Shown: piece by piece, positions 1-8,043 of the stretch
Layout of the letters: each line of letters opens with the position of its first letter
Position numbering within the stretch: position 1 is the stretch's first letter
Position numbers and translations under genes: made by a program
The notes under the pieces: model-generated
Seen by the model: only the letters and a program-made list of their open reading frames with translations
Told to the model about the DNA's origin: nothing
The model's database searches: none
From: Shinella sumterensis
Lineage (GTDB): Bacteria; Pseudomonadota; Alphaproteobacteria; Rhizobiales; Rhizobiaceae
Direction of reading: 5' to 3'
Length of the DNA stretch: 64,000 bases
NCBI RefSeq assembly: GCF_004514425.2
Contig: NZ_MYFN02000002.1
Span: 62,001 to 126,000, forward strand

Positions 1-250
1 GGCCCATGTCGTGTGCATGGAGTTCGGCCGCGAGCTGCCGCAGGGCGTCGATACCGCCAAGTGTGGGATCGATTTCATCCACCCGCGTGGCGTCATAGCC
101 ATGGGTGGAGCCGCTGACCGCCGTCATCAAGGGAGATGCATAAAGGTGGCTGATGCCGAGCGCATGGAGATAGGGCACGAGCCGGACGGCTTTGCCGAGG
201 GTCATGCCGTTGCGGAACTGGAGGCGATAGGTCGAGAGAAGGCGGGTCAT
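1..250 (-). CDS. treY: Malto-oligosyltrehalose synthase, N-terminal part
   Basis: Converts the reducing-end glucose of malto-oligosaccharides to a trehalosyl unit, the first step of the cytoplasmic TreY-TreZ trehalose pathway. Only about 83 N-terminal residues lie in the window. They begin MTRLLSTYRLQF and continue through PYLHALGISHLYASPL and GSTHGYDATRVDEIDP, the family's very conserved start, in which barrel strand 1 leads to the STHGYD loop. The ATG lies 77 bp after the CBS gene and in line with treZ, so treZ, the CBS gene and treY probably form one leftward operon. The gene is cut by the window edge; nothing suggests that it is broken. Confidence 0.92.
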   Translation of the reverse strand, partial: MTRLLSTYRLQFRNGMTLGKAVRLVPYLHALGISHLYASPLMTAVSGSTHGYDATRVDEIDPTLGGIDALRQLAAELHAHDMG

Positions 251-327
251 GCTGTCCTTGATCGCCGGATGGGAACGCCGGATGGGCGGCCTGAAACGCG
301 TGCAGGTCCGCTTGGTTCCGCCTGCTT

Positions 328-699
328 CTAGAGGCCGTGTCGGGCGAAATCCGTCCGCGAAACGACGCCGACCAACCGGTTCTGCCGGTCGAGCACGGCG
401 ATCCGGCGCAGATGCAGCGCCTGCATGTTGGCCAATACGGTACGGGCGGACTCGTCATCGAAACAGTAGGTGATATCCGTCGTCATGATGTCGGAGACGA
501 GGGTGGCTTCGGCATTCAAGCCGGGGGCGACGGCCCTCAGGATCACATCCCGATCGGTCAACGTGCCCACGAGGCCGCTTGCATCAACCACCGGCAGAAA
601 GGCGACATCGCACTCAGCCATGATACTCGCGGCAGACTGCAACGTTTCCTCCGGCCGGACGAGGTGGATGTGACGACTCATGATCTCGTGGATCTGCAT
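328..699 (-). CDS. CBS-domain protein (two CBS repeats)
   Basis: A 123-residue protein made almost entirely of one Bateman module: CBS repeat 1 at about residues 5-60 (MSRHIHLVRPEETL, then TLTDRDVILR) and repeat 2 at about 70-123 (IMTTDITYCFDDES, then VGVVSRTDF). Such stand-alone pairs usually bind adenosine nucleotides, but the ligand cannot be read from the sequence. An in-frame ATG further upstream (765) overlaps the end of treZ; the start at 699 was chosen because the protein then begins directly at the CBS fold. It sits between treZ and treY and probably shares their stress-induced promoter. A paralogue lies at 5526-5918 in a second stress operon. Confidence 0.85.
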   Translation of the reverse strand: MQIHEIMSRHIHLVRPEETLQSAASIMAECDVAFLPVVDASGLVGTLTDRDVILRAVAPGLNAEATLVSDIMTTDITYCFDDESARTVLANMQALHLRRIAVLDRQNRLVGVVSRTDFARHGL

Positions 700-761
700 G
701 GCGGCCTCGTGCTCGAATTCCCGATGTAAACAGATCAACCGGGGGTTTGGTTCCCGTTCTG

Positions 762-2534
762 TCACGTCGGGCGGATCGAGACGGCAATGGAAGGACCGGC
801 GTCACCAACAGCCGGAATTTCGAAAACCGTCTCGCCTGACGAGGATGGCCAGTTCCGTTTGTCGTGGGTGAGGTTCGCGCGAATGGAGAGGGTTTTTTCG
901 GCAAAGTGCCAGTCTATCGCGAGAGTTCCGGGGTCTGAAGCGAGGATGGACGGTTCAGGCGCTTCGCCCTCGGCGAGCAGCGGCCTGATCTTTGCCTGTC
1001 GAAGCCGGATGAGAGAGCGTACGAACGCGCCATGCCGCTGCCCTTCCGGCGATGCGGCATGGTTCCAGTCGAGCTTTGACGCGAGGAAGGTCTGCTCGTC
1101 GTTCGGATCCGGCAGGTCGTCCGCCGTCTTCCCATCGGACAGGCCGCCGAAATTCTCGGCTTCGTCGATACGGCCCGCGCGTGTCGCTTCGGCAAGCTCG
1201 CCATCGAAATCCGCGAAGAAGTGGAATGGGCGGCGCTCACCGAATTCCTCGCCCATGAAGAGCAGCGGCACGGGCGGGGCCAGAAACAGGAGCGCGCTCA
1301 TCACCCGGTACAGCGCGGGATCGGTCAGCGTCAGCAGGCGCTCGCCAAAGGCGCGGTTGCCGACCTGGTCGTGGTTTTGCAGGAAATTGACGTTGACCTG
1401 CTGCGGCAGCGGCTTTTGCGGCAACGGGCCGACCCGGTCGCTTTCCCGATCCTCCGAGACGAAGCCCCGGGCAGTCGCCCGGCGCAGCACGTCATCGGTG
1501 TTATCACGATATTTGGCATAGTGGCCGCCGTCTTCCCCGGTGGCGATGATGTGCAGCGCGTGGTGGAACACGTCGTTCCAGGCGGCCGTGTAATGATGGA
1601 CATTGCCGCCGTCACGGTTCAGCAGGCTCTTGCGTTTCGCCTGATCCTCGACGACGAGATGAACCTGCCGGTCGGTCACGGTCTGCCGGATGGTGGCGGC
1701 CATTTCGAGCAGCACATGATGGTTGCTTTCATCGACGATCTCCTCGGTGGCGTCGAAGCGCAGGCCGTCGAAGCGATAGTCGAGCAGCCAGTGCAGCGCG
1801 TTGTCGATGAAATAGCGCCGTACCGGTTCCCGTTCGAAGGCGAGTGCCGCGCCCCAGGGCGTGTGGCGTTCGGGGTGGAAGAAGGGAGGCGCGATGCGGT
1901 GCAACATGTTTCCGACCGGACCGAAGTGATTGTAGACCACGTCGAGCAGCACCATGATGCCATGGTCGTGCGCCGCATCGACCAGCGCCTTCAGGTCATC
2001 GGGCGTGCCATAGGCGGGATGCGGCGCGTAATGCAGCACGCCGTCATAGCCCCAGCCGCGCCGGCCGGAGAAATGGGCGACCGGCATGATTTCGATGGCC
2101 GAAATGCCGATATCGTGCAGGTGCGGCAGGTGGTCTATCGCCGCGCGAAAGGTCCCCTGCGGCGTGAACGTGCCGATATGAAGTTCATAGATGACGGCAT
2201 CTTCCCAGGGCCGTCCTTTCCAGCCTGCGTGGCGCCAGGCGTAGCTTTCGTGATCCGTAACGATCGAGGGGCCTTCAACATCGGCCAGCTGGGCGTGGGA
2301 GGCCGGATCAGCGATTTCACTGTCGTCCGCCAGGCGGTAAAGGTAGGGGGAACCGGGCTTCACAAGGTCGGTCTCGACTTCGTGCCATCCATCCGCCTGT
2401 GCGTGCATGGCGATCTCATGTCCGCCCGCAATGAGCGTGACCCTATCCTCGGCCGGCGCCCACAGCCGAAACCTTACATGCCCATCCTCCATCATGCTCG
2501 GCCCCCAGGTTCGTCGCGTCGGTGATGGTGACAT
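762..2534 (-). CDS. treZ: Malto-oligosyltrehalose trehalohydrolase
   Basis: GH13 enzyme that cuts trehalose from maltooligosyl-trehalose made by TreY. It has 590 residues, normal for the family. The N-terminal carbohydrate-binding domain begins WGPSMMEDGHVRFRLWAP and the barrel from about residue 105 carries the YELHIGTFTPQGTF motif. The catalytic nucleophile lies in DGLRFDA (about residue 258), the acid/base in VVEDQ (about 294), and LQNHDQVGNRAFGERL supplies the third region. The ATG is preceded by a strong AAGGAAGG ribosome-binding site 5 bases upstream. First gene of a leftward treZ-CBS-treY unit, divergent from glgX. An RpoE2-type promoter lies 34-58 bp upstream. Confidence 0.96.
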   Translation of the reverse strand: MSPSPTRRTWGPSMMEDGHVRFRLWAPAEDRVTLIAGGHEIAMHAQADGWHEVETDLVKPGSPYLYRLADDSEIADPASHAQLADVEGPSIVTDHESYAWRHAGWKGRPWEDAVIYELHIGTFTPQGTFRAAIDHLPHLHDIGISAIEIMPVAHFSGRRGWGYDGVLHYAPHPAYGTPDDLKALVDAAHDHGIMVLLDVVYNHFGPVGNMLHRIAPPFFHPERHTPWGAALAFEREPVRRYFIDNALHWLLDYRFDGLRFDATEEIVDESNHHVLLEMAATIRQTVTDRQVHLVVEDQAKRKSLLNRDGGNVHHYTAAWNDVFHHALHIIATGEDGGHYAKYRDNTDDVLRRATARGFVSEDRESDRVGPLPQKPLPQQVNVNFLQNHDQVGNRAFGERLLTLTDPALYRVMSALLFLAPPVPLLFMGEEFGERRPFHFFADFDGELAEATRAGRIDEAENFGGLSDGKTADDLPDPNDEQTFLASKLDWNHAASPEGQRHGAFVRSLIRLRQAKIRPLLAEGEAPEPSILASDPGTLAIDWHFAEKTLSIRANLTHDKRNWPSSSGETVFEIPAVGDAGPSIAVSIRPT

Positions 2535-2567
2535 CGCAGCCTTCCTTTCGTTTCAGGGCAGGGCTGC

Positions 2568-2592
2568 AACCGGGGCCGGCCTTAAAGGTTCC
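2568..2592 (-). promoter_or_regulatory. EcfG/RpoE2-type promoter of treZ
   Basis: On the minus strand GGAAC (2592-2588) is followed by 16 bases and GGTT (2571-2568). This fits the Sinorhizobium RpoE2 pattern GGAAC-N18-TT. The expected transcript would start about 25 bases before treZ. The -35 element overlaps the opposite promoter in the palindrome GTTCCGGAAC (2588-2597). The -10 has G where EcfG consensus usually has C, so this is the weaker of the two sites. Confidence 0.6.
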
Positions 2593-2617
2593 GGAACAAT
2601 CTCGCTCTTTTCGCGTT
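2593..2617 (+). promoter_or_regulatory. EcfG/RpoE2-type promoter of glgX
   Basis: GGAAC at 2593-2597, 16 bases, then CGTT at 2614-2617: an exact match to the alphaproteobacterial general-stress sigma factor consensus. It would give glgX a leader of roughly 120 bases. Confidence 0.75.
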
Positions 2618-2746
2618 GCACCATCGCTCTTTCGACTGCCTCCAGCAGAACCGCACACGAGCACATTTAAACTTCCTCGGGACTTCGCGCTGGGCGGCAC
2701 CTGACTCCCCCGCGATGCCGCCGGCCGAATGAAGGGGACACACGAC

Positions 2747-4828
2747 ATGAGTTATTCGTTTTCCGAGCTCGATTTCATGAAACCGGAGCTCGGGGCCGCC
2801 TTTACGGGCGAGGGCACGCATTTTGCGGTCTTCTCCGCCCATGCGGAACAGGTCGAGCTTTGCCTTTTCAGCGATGATGGAAAAGAGGAGACCGCGCGTC
2901 TGGCGCTGCCGAAGCGTGAGGGCGATGTGTGGTCCGGTTACATCGCGGGACTACGGCCCGGCGCGGTCTACGGCTACCGGGCCCACGGGCCCTACGATCC
3001 AAAGGCCGGGCACCGTTTCAACCCCAACAAGCTGCTGCTCGATCCCTATGCCCAGCAGGTGATGGGAGAACTCCAGTGGGACGATGCGCTCTACGGCTAC
3101 AAGGTCGGCGATCCCCAGGAGGATCTGTCCTTCGATGATCGCGACAGCGCGCCCTTCATGGTCAAGGGCGTGGTGCAGGATCTGGAATTCGACTGGGCCG
3201 GGGATTCCGCCATTCGCCGGCCATGGACCGAGACCATCATCTACGAAACGCACGTGCGCGGGCTGACGATGACCCATCCGGGTGTCCCGGATGAGCTGCG
3301 CGGCACCTTCCTCGGCATGGCGAGCGATCCCGTTATCGAACATCTCGTCGATCTCGGCATTTCCGCAATCGAACTGCTGCCGATCCAGTATTTCCCCGAT
3401 GACCGGTTCCTCCTGGAAAAAGGCCTGCGCAATTACTGGGGCTACCAGACGCTCGGGTTCTTCGCCCCGCAACCGCGCTTCCTTTCGGCGGGCGCCGTCA
3501 CCGAATTCAAGACGATGGTGAAACGCTTCCACGCGGCCGGCATCGAGGTGATCATGGACGTGGTCTATAACCACACCGCCGAGGGTTCCGAGCGGGGCCC
3601 GACCCTGAGCTTCCGCGGCCTCGACAATCTCAGCTACTATCGTCTTTCGCCCGACGATCCGCGTCACTCCTACGATACGACGGGCACGGGCAATACGGTC
3701 AACATCGCGCATCCCATGGTGCTGCGCATGGTGCTGGACAGCCTGCGTTACTGGGTTGGCGTGATGCATGTCGACGGTTTCCGGTTCGACCTCGCCAGCA
3801 CGCTCGGCCGTACACGGCACATCGAATTCGACCGCGAAGGGACCTTCTTCGACGCAATCCGGCAGGACCCGATCCTGTCAGGCGTGAAACTGATCGCGGA
3901 ACCCTGGGATGTCGGTGACGGCGGCTATCAGGTCGGCGGCTTTCCCCATCCATTCCGCGAATGGAACGACAAGTACCGCGACGACGTCCGCCGCTTCTGG
4001 AAGGGCGACGGCGGGCTCGTGCCAGGCGTCGCCGCACGCCTTACCGGGTCTGCGCAGCAGTTCAATCATTCAGACCGCGGCGCAACGTCGTCGGTCAATC
4101 TTCTCAGCGCCCATGACGGTTTCACCCTCATGGACACGGTTTCCTACGACAACAAGCACAATGATGCCAATGGCGAGGAAAACCGCGACGGCCATTCCGA
4201 CAATCACTCGCACAATATGGGCGCGGAAGGCCCGACGGACGATCAGGGTATCCGGGACGCACGCGATCGCCGCCGGCGCAACATGATCGCGACGCTGATG
4301 CTAAGCCAGGGTGTGCCGATGCTGCTTGGCGGCGATGAACTCGGCAACAGCCAGGGCGGCAACAACAACGCCTATTGCCAGGACAACGAAATCGGCTGGA
4401 CCGACTGGAGCGGCGTGGACGATCCGTTCCTGGCATTCTGCAAGGGTGCGATCGCCTTCCGCAAGGCTCACCCCGCCCTTCGACAGGAGCGGTTCCTGAC
4501 GGGCGAACCCGCCGAGGACGGTACAGTGGAGATCGGTTGGTACCGTCCGGACGGGGCGGCCATGGACGATGCCACGTGGCAGGATGACGAGTTGCGCACG
4601 CTCGGGCTCTTCCTTTGCAAGTCTGTCGACGACGAGCGTTCCGACCAGCTCTTCCTGGTCTTCAACGCGGGTGGAGACTGCGAGGTCACGCTGCCGGACG
4701 TGAACGGGATCCAGGCGTGGAAGCGTGTGCTGGACACCGGCGCGGCGGAGGAAGGCTTTGCTGAGCATCCCGCCGAAAGCCCCGCCGTGGTCTATGGCGC
4801 CAGCGTCGTCGCCTTCGAACCGGCCTGA
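2747..4828 (+). CDS. glgX: Glycogen debranching enzyme GlgX
   Basis: GH13 isoamylase-type enzyme that hydrolyses alpha-1,6 branches of glycogen limit dextrins, supplying linear maltodextrins that TreY and TreZ can use. 693 residues. An N-terminal CBM48 domain (LGAAFTGEGTHFAVFSAHA) is followed by the barrel with MDVVYNHTAEG, the nucleophile in DGFRFDLAS (about residue 345), the acid/base in LIAEPWDVG (about 383) and LLSAHDGFTLMD (about 450). An upstream in-frame ATG at 2729 is less likely because AAGGGG at 2732-2737 is a good ribosome-binding site for the ATG at 2747. Divergent from treZ and followed by a strong hairpin terminator. Confidence 0.95.
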   Translation: MSYSFSELDFMKPELGAAFTGEGTHFAVFSAHAEQVELCLFSDDGKEETARLALPKREGDVWSGYIAGLRPGAVYGYRAHGPYDPKAGHRFNPNKLLLDPYAQQVMGELQWDDALYGYKVGDPQEDLSFDDRDSAPFMVKGVVQDLEFDWAGDSAIRRPWTETIIYETHVRGLTMTHPGVPDELRGTFLGMASDPVIEHLVDLGISAIELLPIQYFPDDRFLLEKGLRNYWGYQTLGFFAPQPRFLSAGAVTEFKTMVKRFHAAGIEVIMDVVYNHTAEGSERGPTLSFRGLDNLSYYRLSPDDPRHSYDTTGTGNTVNIAHPMVLRMVLDSLRYWVGVMHVDGFRFDLASTLGRTRHIEFDREGTFFDAIRQDPILSGVKLIAEPWDVGDGGYQVGGFPHPFREWNDKYRDDVRRFWKGDGGLVPGVAARLTGSAQQFNHSDRGATSSVNLLSAHDGFTLMDTVSYDNKHNDANGEENRDGHSDNHSHNMGAEGPTDDQGIRDARDRRRRNMIATLMLSQGVPMLLGGDELGNSQGGNNNAYCQDNEIGWTDWSGVDDPFLAFCKGAIAFRKAHPALRQERFLTGEPAEDGTVEIGWYRPDGAAMDDATWQDDELRTLGLFLCKSVDDERSDQLFLVFNAGGDCEVTLPDVNGIQAWKRVLDTGAAEEGFAEHPAESPAVVYGASVVAFEPA

Positions 4829-4852
4829 TCGCCCATTTTAGAAGAGACATGG

Positions 4853-4889
4853 AAAAACACCGACTGGGTTTCCCGCAGTCGGTGTTTTT
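4853..4889 (+). terminator. Bidirectional rho-independent terminator
   Basis: Perfect 14-bp stem AAAAACACCGACTG / CAGTCGGTGTTTTT around a 9-base loop. The A-tract and T-tract at either end make it work in both directions, ending glgX from the left and the DUF2934 operon from the right. Confidence 0.9.
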
Positions 4890-4906
4890 GCTTAAGAGGC
4901 GTTCAG

Positions 4907-5179
4907 TTAGACGACGTTGCCGCGGCCTATGGTGGGCTTGGATTTCTTCGGCGGGGCGGGCGATGTGTTTCGGGTGACGTTTATAGCCTTTCGGGTCGCA
5001 TCATCGACCTCGCCCGATCCGGTCTTCTTGAGATGATGCGGCAAAGCGATGCGCTCGAGTTCATCACGCTCCCGTGTCGCCTGTTCCCAGTGCTCCCGAT
5101 CGTGGCCATGCTCGCGGCCATGCTGTTCCCACAGGCTGTAGGCACGCTTGTTGATCCATTCCTGACGTTCTTCGCTCAC
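4907..5179 (-). CDS. DUF2934 domain protein
   Basis: A 90-residue soluble protein with the DUF2934 signature at residues 8-35 (WINKRAYSLWEQHGREHG, then HWEQA), followed by a charged, Lys/Pro-rich tail. Function unknown; the family is common in rhizobia. An ATG 36 bases upstream exists, but the GTG at 5179 follows AAGGGA at 7 bases spacing and begins VSEERQEW as family members do. It is the last gene of a leftward series (small protein, CBS, DUF982, DUF2934) after an 83-bp gap and ends at a bidirectional terminator. Confidence 0.82.
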   Translation of the reverse strand: MSEERQEWINKRAYSLWEQHGREHGHDREHWEQATRERDELERIALPHHLKKTGSGEVDDATRKAINVTRNTSPAPPKKSKPTIGRGNVV

Positions 5180-5262
5180 GAACTTGTCCCTTCGGATGGC
5201 GGTGATTTTTATCATGCCGGTCTTCAGTCTATTGCGGATTATGCCTCCGCCTCACTGCGTCA

Positions 5263-5529
5263 TTATGTCGTTGTCCAGGAATTGACCCGGAAACCCGCCT
5301 CCTTTGCTGCCTCGATCAAGGCTTGCCGGGCGAGCGAGGGGTCGTCATCGGTCCCTAGACCCCGTTCGCACGCGCTCATGGCTTCGGAAACCGCATCGGT
5401 GCGATCCACCGGCCAATGGTTCTTGAGGCACAGCAGCGCGTCGCGCGTGCTCTGAACGCGCAGCACCTGCCTTTCGCCCTCGAGCACCACGGCTTCGTCC
5501 CACAGGCGGTCGGTGGGGAAGATCGTCAT
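5263..5529 (-). CDS. DUF982 family protein
   Basis: An 88-residue protein matching DUF982, a small family largely restricted to Rhizobiales: an N-terminal strand (VVLEGERQVLRVQSTRDAL), then LKNHWP and a C-terminal helix with ALIEAAKEAGF. Function unknown. Two in-frame ATGs are possible (5535 and 5529). The second has the better spacing to GGAG (8 bases) and makes the typical ATGA overlap with the upstream CBS gene, so the two are translationally coupled. Confidence 0.82.
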   Translation of the reverse strand: MTIFPTDRLWDEAVVLEGERQVLRVQSTRDALLCLKNHWPVDRTDAVSEAMSACERGLGTDDDPSLARQALIEAAKEAGFRVNSWTTT

Positions 5530-5918
5530 TGCCATTTCTCCTTCCCGGCTCCGCCCGCGGACAGATCGACAAGGCTCACGATGCCGACCACACGGTGGTC
5601 CGCGTTCACCACCACGAGGCGTCGCACACCGCGCTCACGCATGCGCTCGGCAACGGTGTCGGTGTCGTCCCGTTCATCGCAGACCTCGGGTGAAACCGTC
5701 ATGAATTCCGCAATCGTGGTCGAGGTGGACAAACCGCGTGCGAGGACGGACACGACGATGTCGCGATCCGTGATGATGCCGACGATGGCGCCGACACCCG
5801 GCACCTCGACGGGCAGCGCCCCCACATCGGTTTCAAGCATCAACCGGGCCGCCGACTGCGCGGTGTCGCTGGGCGAGACCGTGACGATCTGCGCGGACAT
5901 GACGTCCTTTACCTGCAT
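5526..5918 (-). CDS. CBS-domain protein (two CBS repeats)
   Basis: A 130-residue Bateman module protein: repeat 1 begins MQVKDVMSAQIVTVSPSDT and contains GIITDRDIV; repeat 2 covers FMTVSPEVCDERDDTDTV to GIVSLVDL. It is paralogous in layout to the CBS protein at 328-699. It follows the small upstream gene by 12 bp and overlaps DUF982 by four bases. Probably part of the general stress regulon through the promoter at 6172-6196. Ligand unknown. Confidence 0.88.
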   Translation of the reverse strand: MQVKDVMSAQIVTVSPSDTAQSAARLMLETDVGALPVEVPGVGAIVGIITDRDIVVSVLARGLSTSTTIAEFMTVSPEVCDERDDTDTVAERMRERGVRRLVVVNADHRVVGIVSLVDLSAGGAGKEKWQ

Positions 5919-5930
5919 CTGCCGGCCCTC

Positions 5931-6137
5931 TCAGTGACGTCCGCTGATGAGGCTTTTTCCCGTCACCATGGCGGGGACGACGACTTCGTCCTTTTCCGGA
6001 CGGGCAAGCGGCATGTCGGAGCGATGTGGCATCATGACCTGCGGCTCAAGCGCGTTGCGCCTTGCATAAGCCTTGCGGGGGTCCGCCTCGCGATCAACTT
6101 CGGGTTTGCGGGCGAGCGGCTTCTTTTTCTGACGCAC
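5931..6137 (-). CDS. Small basic hypothetical protein
   Basis: A 68-residue protein, very Lys/Arg-rich at the start (MRQKKKPLARKPEVDREADP), with no membrane segment or recognised domain. It is credible because a GTG start follows GCAGGAG at 6 bases spacing, the downstream CBS gene begins 12 bp after its stop, and an EcfG-type promoter lies just upstream. Function unknown; its basic composition would allow nucleic-acid binding, but that is only inference. Confidence 0.6.
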   Translation of the reverse strand: MRQKKKPLARKPEVDREADPRKAYARRNALEPQVMMPHRSDMPLARPEKDEVVVPAMVTGKSLISGRH

Positions 6138-6171
6138 GGTGCACTCCTGCGGAAGGTTGATTACGGACCCT

Positions 6172-6196
6172 AACGCTACGGATACGGCTTGGTTCC
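6172..6196 (-). promoter_or_regulatory. EcfG/RpoE2-type promoter
   Basis: On the minus strand GGAAC (6196-6192), 16 bases, then CGTT (6175-6172): a perfect match to the general-stress sigma consensus. Transcription would start about 25-30 bases before the GTG of the gene at 6137 and would cover the small protein, CBS, DUF982 and probably DUF2934 genes down to the terminator at 4853. Confidence 0.78.
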
Positions 6197-6268
6197 GCGA
6201 TAATTTCGGGAACCCACACGCCTGCGGGACATTGTGTTCGTTGCTACGCGTTTGGGAAAGGAACAGCC

Positions 6269-7051
6269 ATGCTCTTTGCCGACAAGGTCGCCTTGGTCAC
6301 CGGCGGTGGTTCCGGGATCGGCAGGGCATCCGCCCATGCCTTTGCCCGTCACGGCGCCAGCGTCGGCATTCTCGGGCGAACCGCAGAGGAGATCGAGCAT
6401 GTCGCGTTGGAGATCCGTGCGCTTGGCGGGTCGGCCTTGCCGCTCGTTGCGGATGTCAAGGATGAAAGCGCCATGCGCGAAGCAGTGGAGGCTCTCGTCG
6501 ATGCTTTCGGTGGCGTGGATATCGTGGTCGCCAATGCGGGTGTGAATGGTGTCTGGGCGCCGGTGGATGATCTGAAACCGTCCGAGTGGGACGAAACCAT
6601 TGCCATCAATCTGCGCGGCACCTTCCTGACGCTCCATTTGACGGTACCCTATCTGAGGAAGGCTGCCGAAGGTTCGATCATCGTCGTCTCATCGATCAAC
6701 GGGACCCGTACGTTCACGACGCCCGGTGCGCTTGCCTATTCTGCGACCAAGGCCGCGCAGCTCGCCATGGTGCAGCAGCTTGCGCTCGAGCTCGGCAAGG
6801 ACGGTGTTCGCGTCAATGCCGTCTGTCCCGGCGCAATCGAGACCAGCATCGATGAAAATACGGAGCAGCGGGGGGCGGGAACCTCGGGCATCCCCGTCAT
6901 CTGGCCGGAAGGCGATATCCCCGTTTCGCACGGCAAGCCGGGAACGGCGGATGATGTCGCTGATGCCATCCTGTTTCTCGCCTCATCCAAGGCGCGCCAC
7001 ATCACCGGTACGCCCTTGTGGATCGATGGCGGGCAGGGCCTGCTGCGCTAG
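6269..7051 (+). CDS. SDR family NAD(P)-dependent oxidoreductase
   Basis: A 260-residue classical short-chain dehydrogenase. The nucleotide-binding TGGGSGIG motif is at residues 10-17, NAGV at about 89-92, the catalytic Ser in VVSSING and the YSATK Tyr-Lys pair at about 157-161. The C-terminus WIDGGQGL is typical of FabG-like sequences. AAAGGAAC lies just before the ATG. The substrate is not evident: it is convergent with a LysR gene 12 bp away and has no metabolic partner in line. Expected to be a soluble cytoplasmic tetramer. Confidence 0.88.
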   Translation: MLFADKVALVTGGGSGIGRASAHAFARHGASVGILGRTAEEIEHVALEIRALGGSALPLVADVKDESAMREAVEALVDAFGGVDIVVANAGVNGVWAPVDDLKPSEWDETIAINLRGTFLTLHLTVPYLRKAAEGSIIVVSSINGTRTFTTPGALAYSATKAAQLAMVQQLALELGKDGVRVNAVCPGAIETSIDENTEQRGAGTSGIPVIWPEGDIPVSHGKPGTADDVADAILFLASSKARHITGTPLWIDGGQGLLR

Positions 7052-7063
7052 CTCCTTACCGTC

Positions 7064-7912
7064 TCACGGGCGTTGGAAGTGCCGCTTGAGGATATCGAGC
7101 ACCTCGTGGGCGAGCTCGCCGACGATACCGGTGCGCTCCCATGCATAAAGTGACGCGACGACCGGTGGCTCGGGGCCGATATCGTCGACCTGCGCGACGC
7201 GCCATCCCTTCGTCGCATCGATTGGCAGGAGCGACAGGCCGAGCCCGGCTTCCACCGCCATCAGCACATTGCGCAGGCTGGCGGAGGTAAAGGCGACGTA
7301 CCAGCGCCGGCTCTTGCGCTCCAGCCTTTCGAACATCGCGTCGCGATAGAGCCCGCCCGGCGGGAAGGTGACAAGCGGCACGGGATCGGATTGCTCCAAT
7401 GGCGCGTCGCCCGCGGTGAACCAGGCGATGGGTTCGACGAAGCTTGCCCAGCTGTCCGGACTGGGCGTGTCTTCCTTCAGAACGACGATATCCAGTTCGC
7501 CGGAACGGTAGCGTCGCGTCAGATCCGAGCGCAGGCCGGTCGTGACATCCAGGCGCGCTTCTTTGTGTCGTCGCGTGAAGGCGGCGAAAGCGCGGGCCAT
7601 TTCGGGTGTCGCGATATCATCAGGCATGCCGATGCGCACGGACGTCGTTCCGGACATCTCCGCCGCCAGCGTCAGCGCCTCCGTTTGCAGTGTCAGGATC
7701 CGCCGGGCATGGCCGAGCAGGCGCTCGCCCGTGACGGTGAGGTGCACCGGGCGCGCGGCGCGATCGACCAGAGGGCGCCCGATGGCTTCTTCGAGACGCG
7801 CGATCTGTTGGCTCATCGTCGACTGGGTCATGTGCAGCCGATCGGCCGCGGCCGTGAAGCTGCCGGAATCGGCAATGGCCACGAAGGCCCGGAGAAGGCG
7901 CGGATCGAGCAT
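7064..7912 (-). CDS. LysR family transcriptional regulator
   Basis: 282 residues. The helix-turn-helix is at the N-terminus (LDPRLLRAFVAIADSGSF, AADRLHMTQSTMSQQIARLE), followed by a LysR effector domain from about residue 85 to the end. The start at 7912 has GGAG 9 bases upstream and gives the family-standard N-terminus; a longer reading from 7966 would add 18 untypical residues. It is divergent from the MFS gene at 8044, the usual arrangement for LysR control of its neighbour, so the transporter is the most likely target. Confidence 0.88.
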   Translation of the reverse strand: MLDPRLLRAFVAIADSGSFTAAADRLHMTQSTMSQQIARLEEAIGRPLVDRAARPVHLTVTGERLLGHARRILTLQTEALTLAAEMSGTTSVRIGMPDDIATPEMARAFAAFTRRHKEARLDVTTGLRSDLTRRYRSGELDIVVLKEDTPSPDSWASFVEPIAWFTAGDAPLEQSDPVPLVTFPPGGLYRDAMFERLERKSRRWYVAFTSASLRNVLMAVEAGLGLSLLPIDATKGWRVAQVDDIGPEPPVVASLYAWERTGIVGELAHEVLDILKRHFQRP

Positions 7913-8043
7913 GGCATCTCCATCGCAATCGGGAATGATATCTATCTGAACATCTAATTTGCGCATGATTCAAGCGAATGGTAGCGCTGTCCGATCGGCC
8001 GGAGACATTCTCCGGGCGCATCCATTCAGACGAGACACCGGAC

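Noticed and set aside
6208-6240. A GGAAC...CGTT pair on the plus strand before the SDR gene
   Set aside because: The spacing is about 25 bases, far outside the 16-17 of EcfG promoters. The real match is on the minus strand at 6172-6196.
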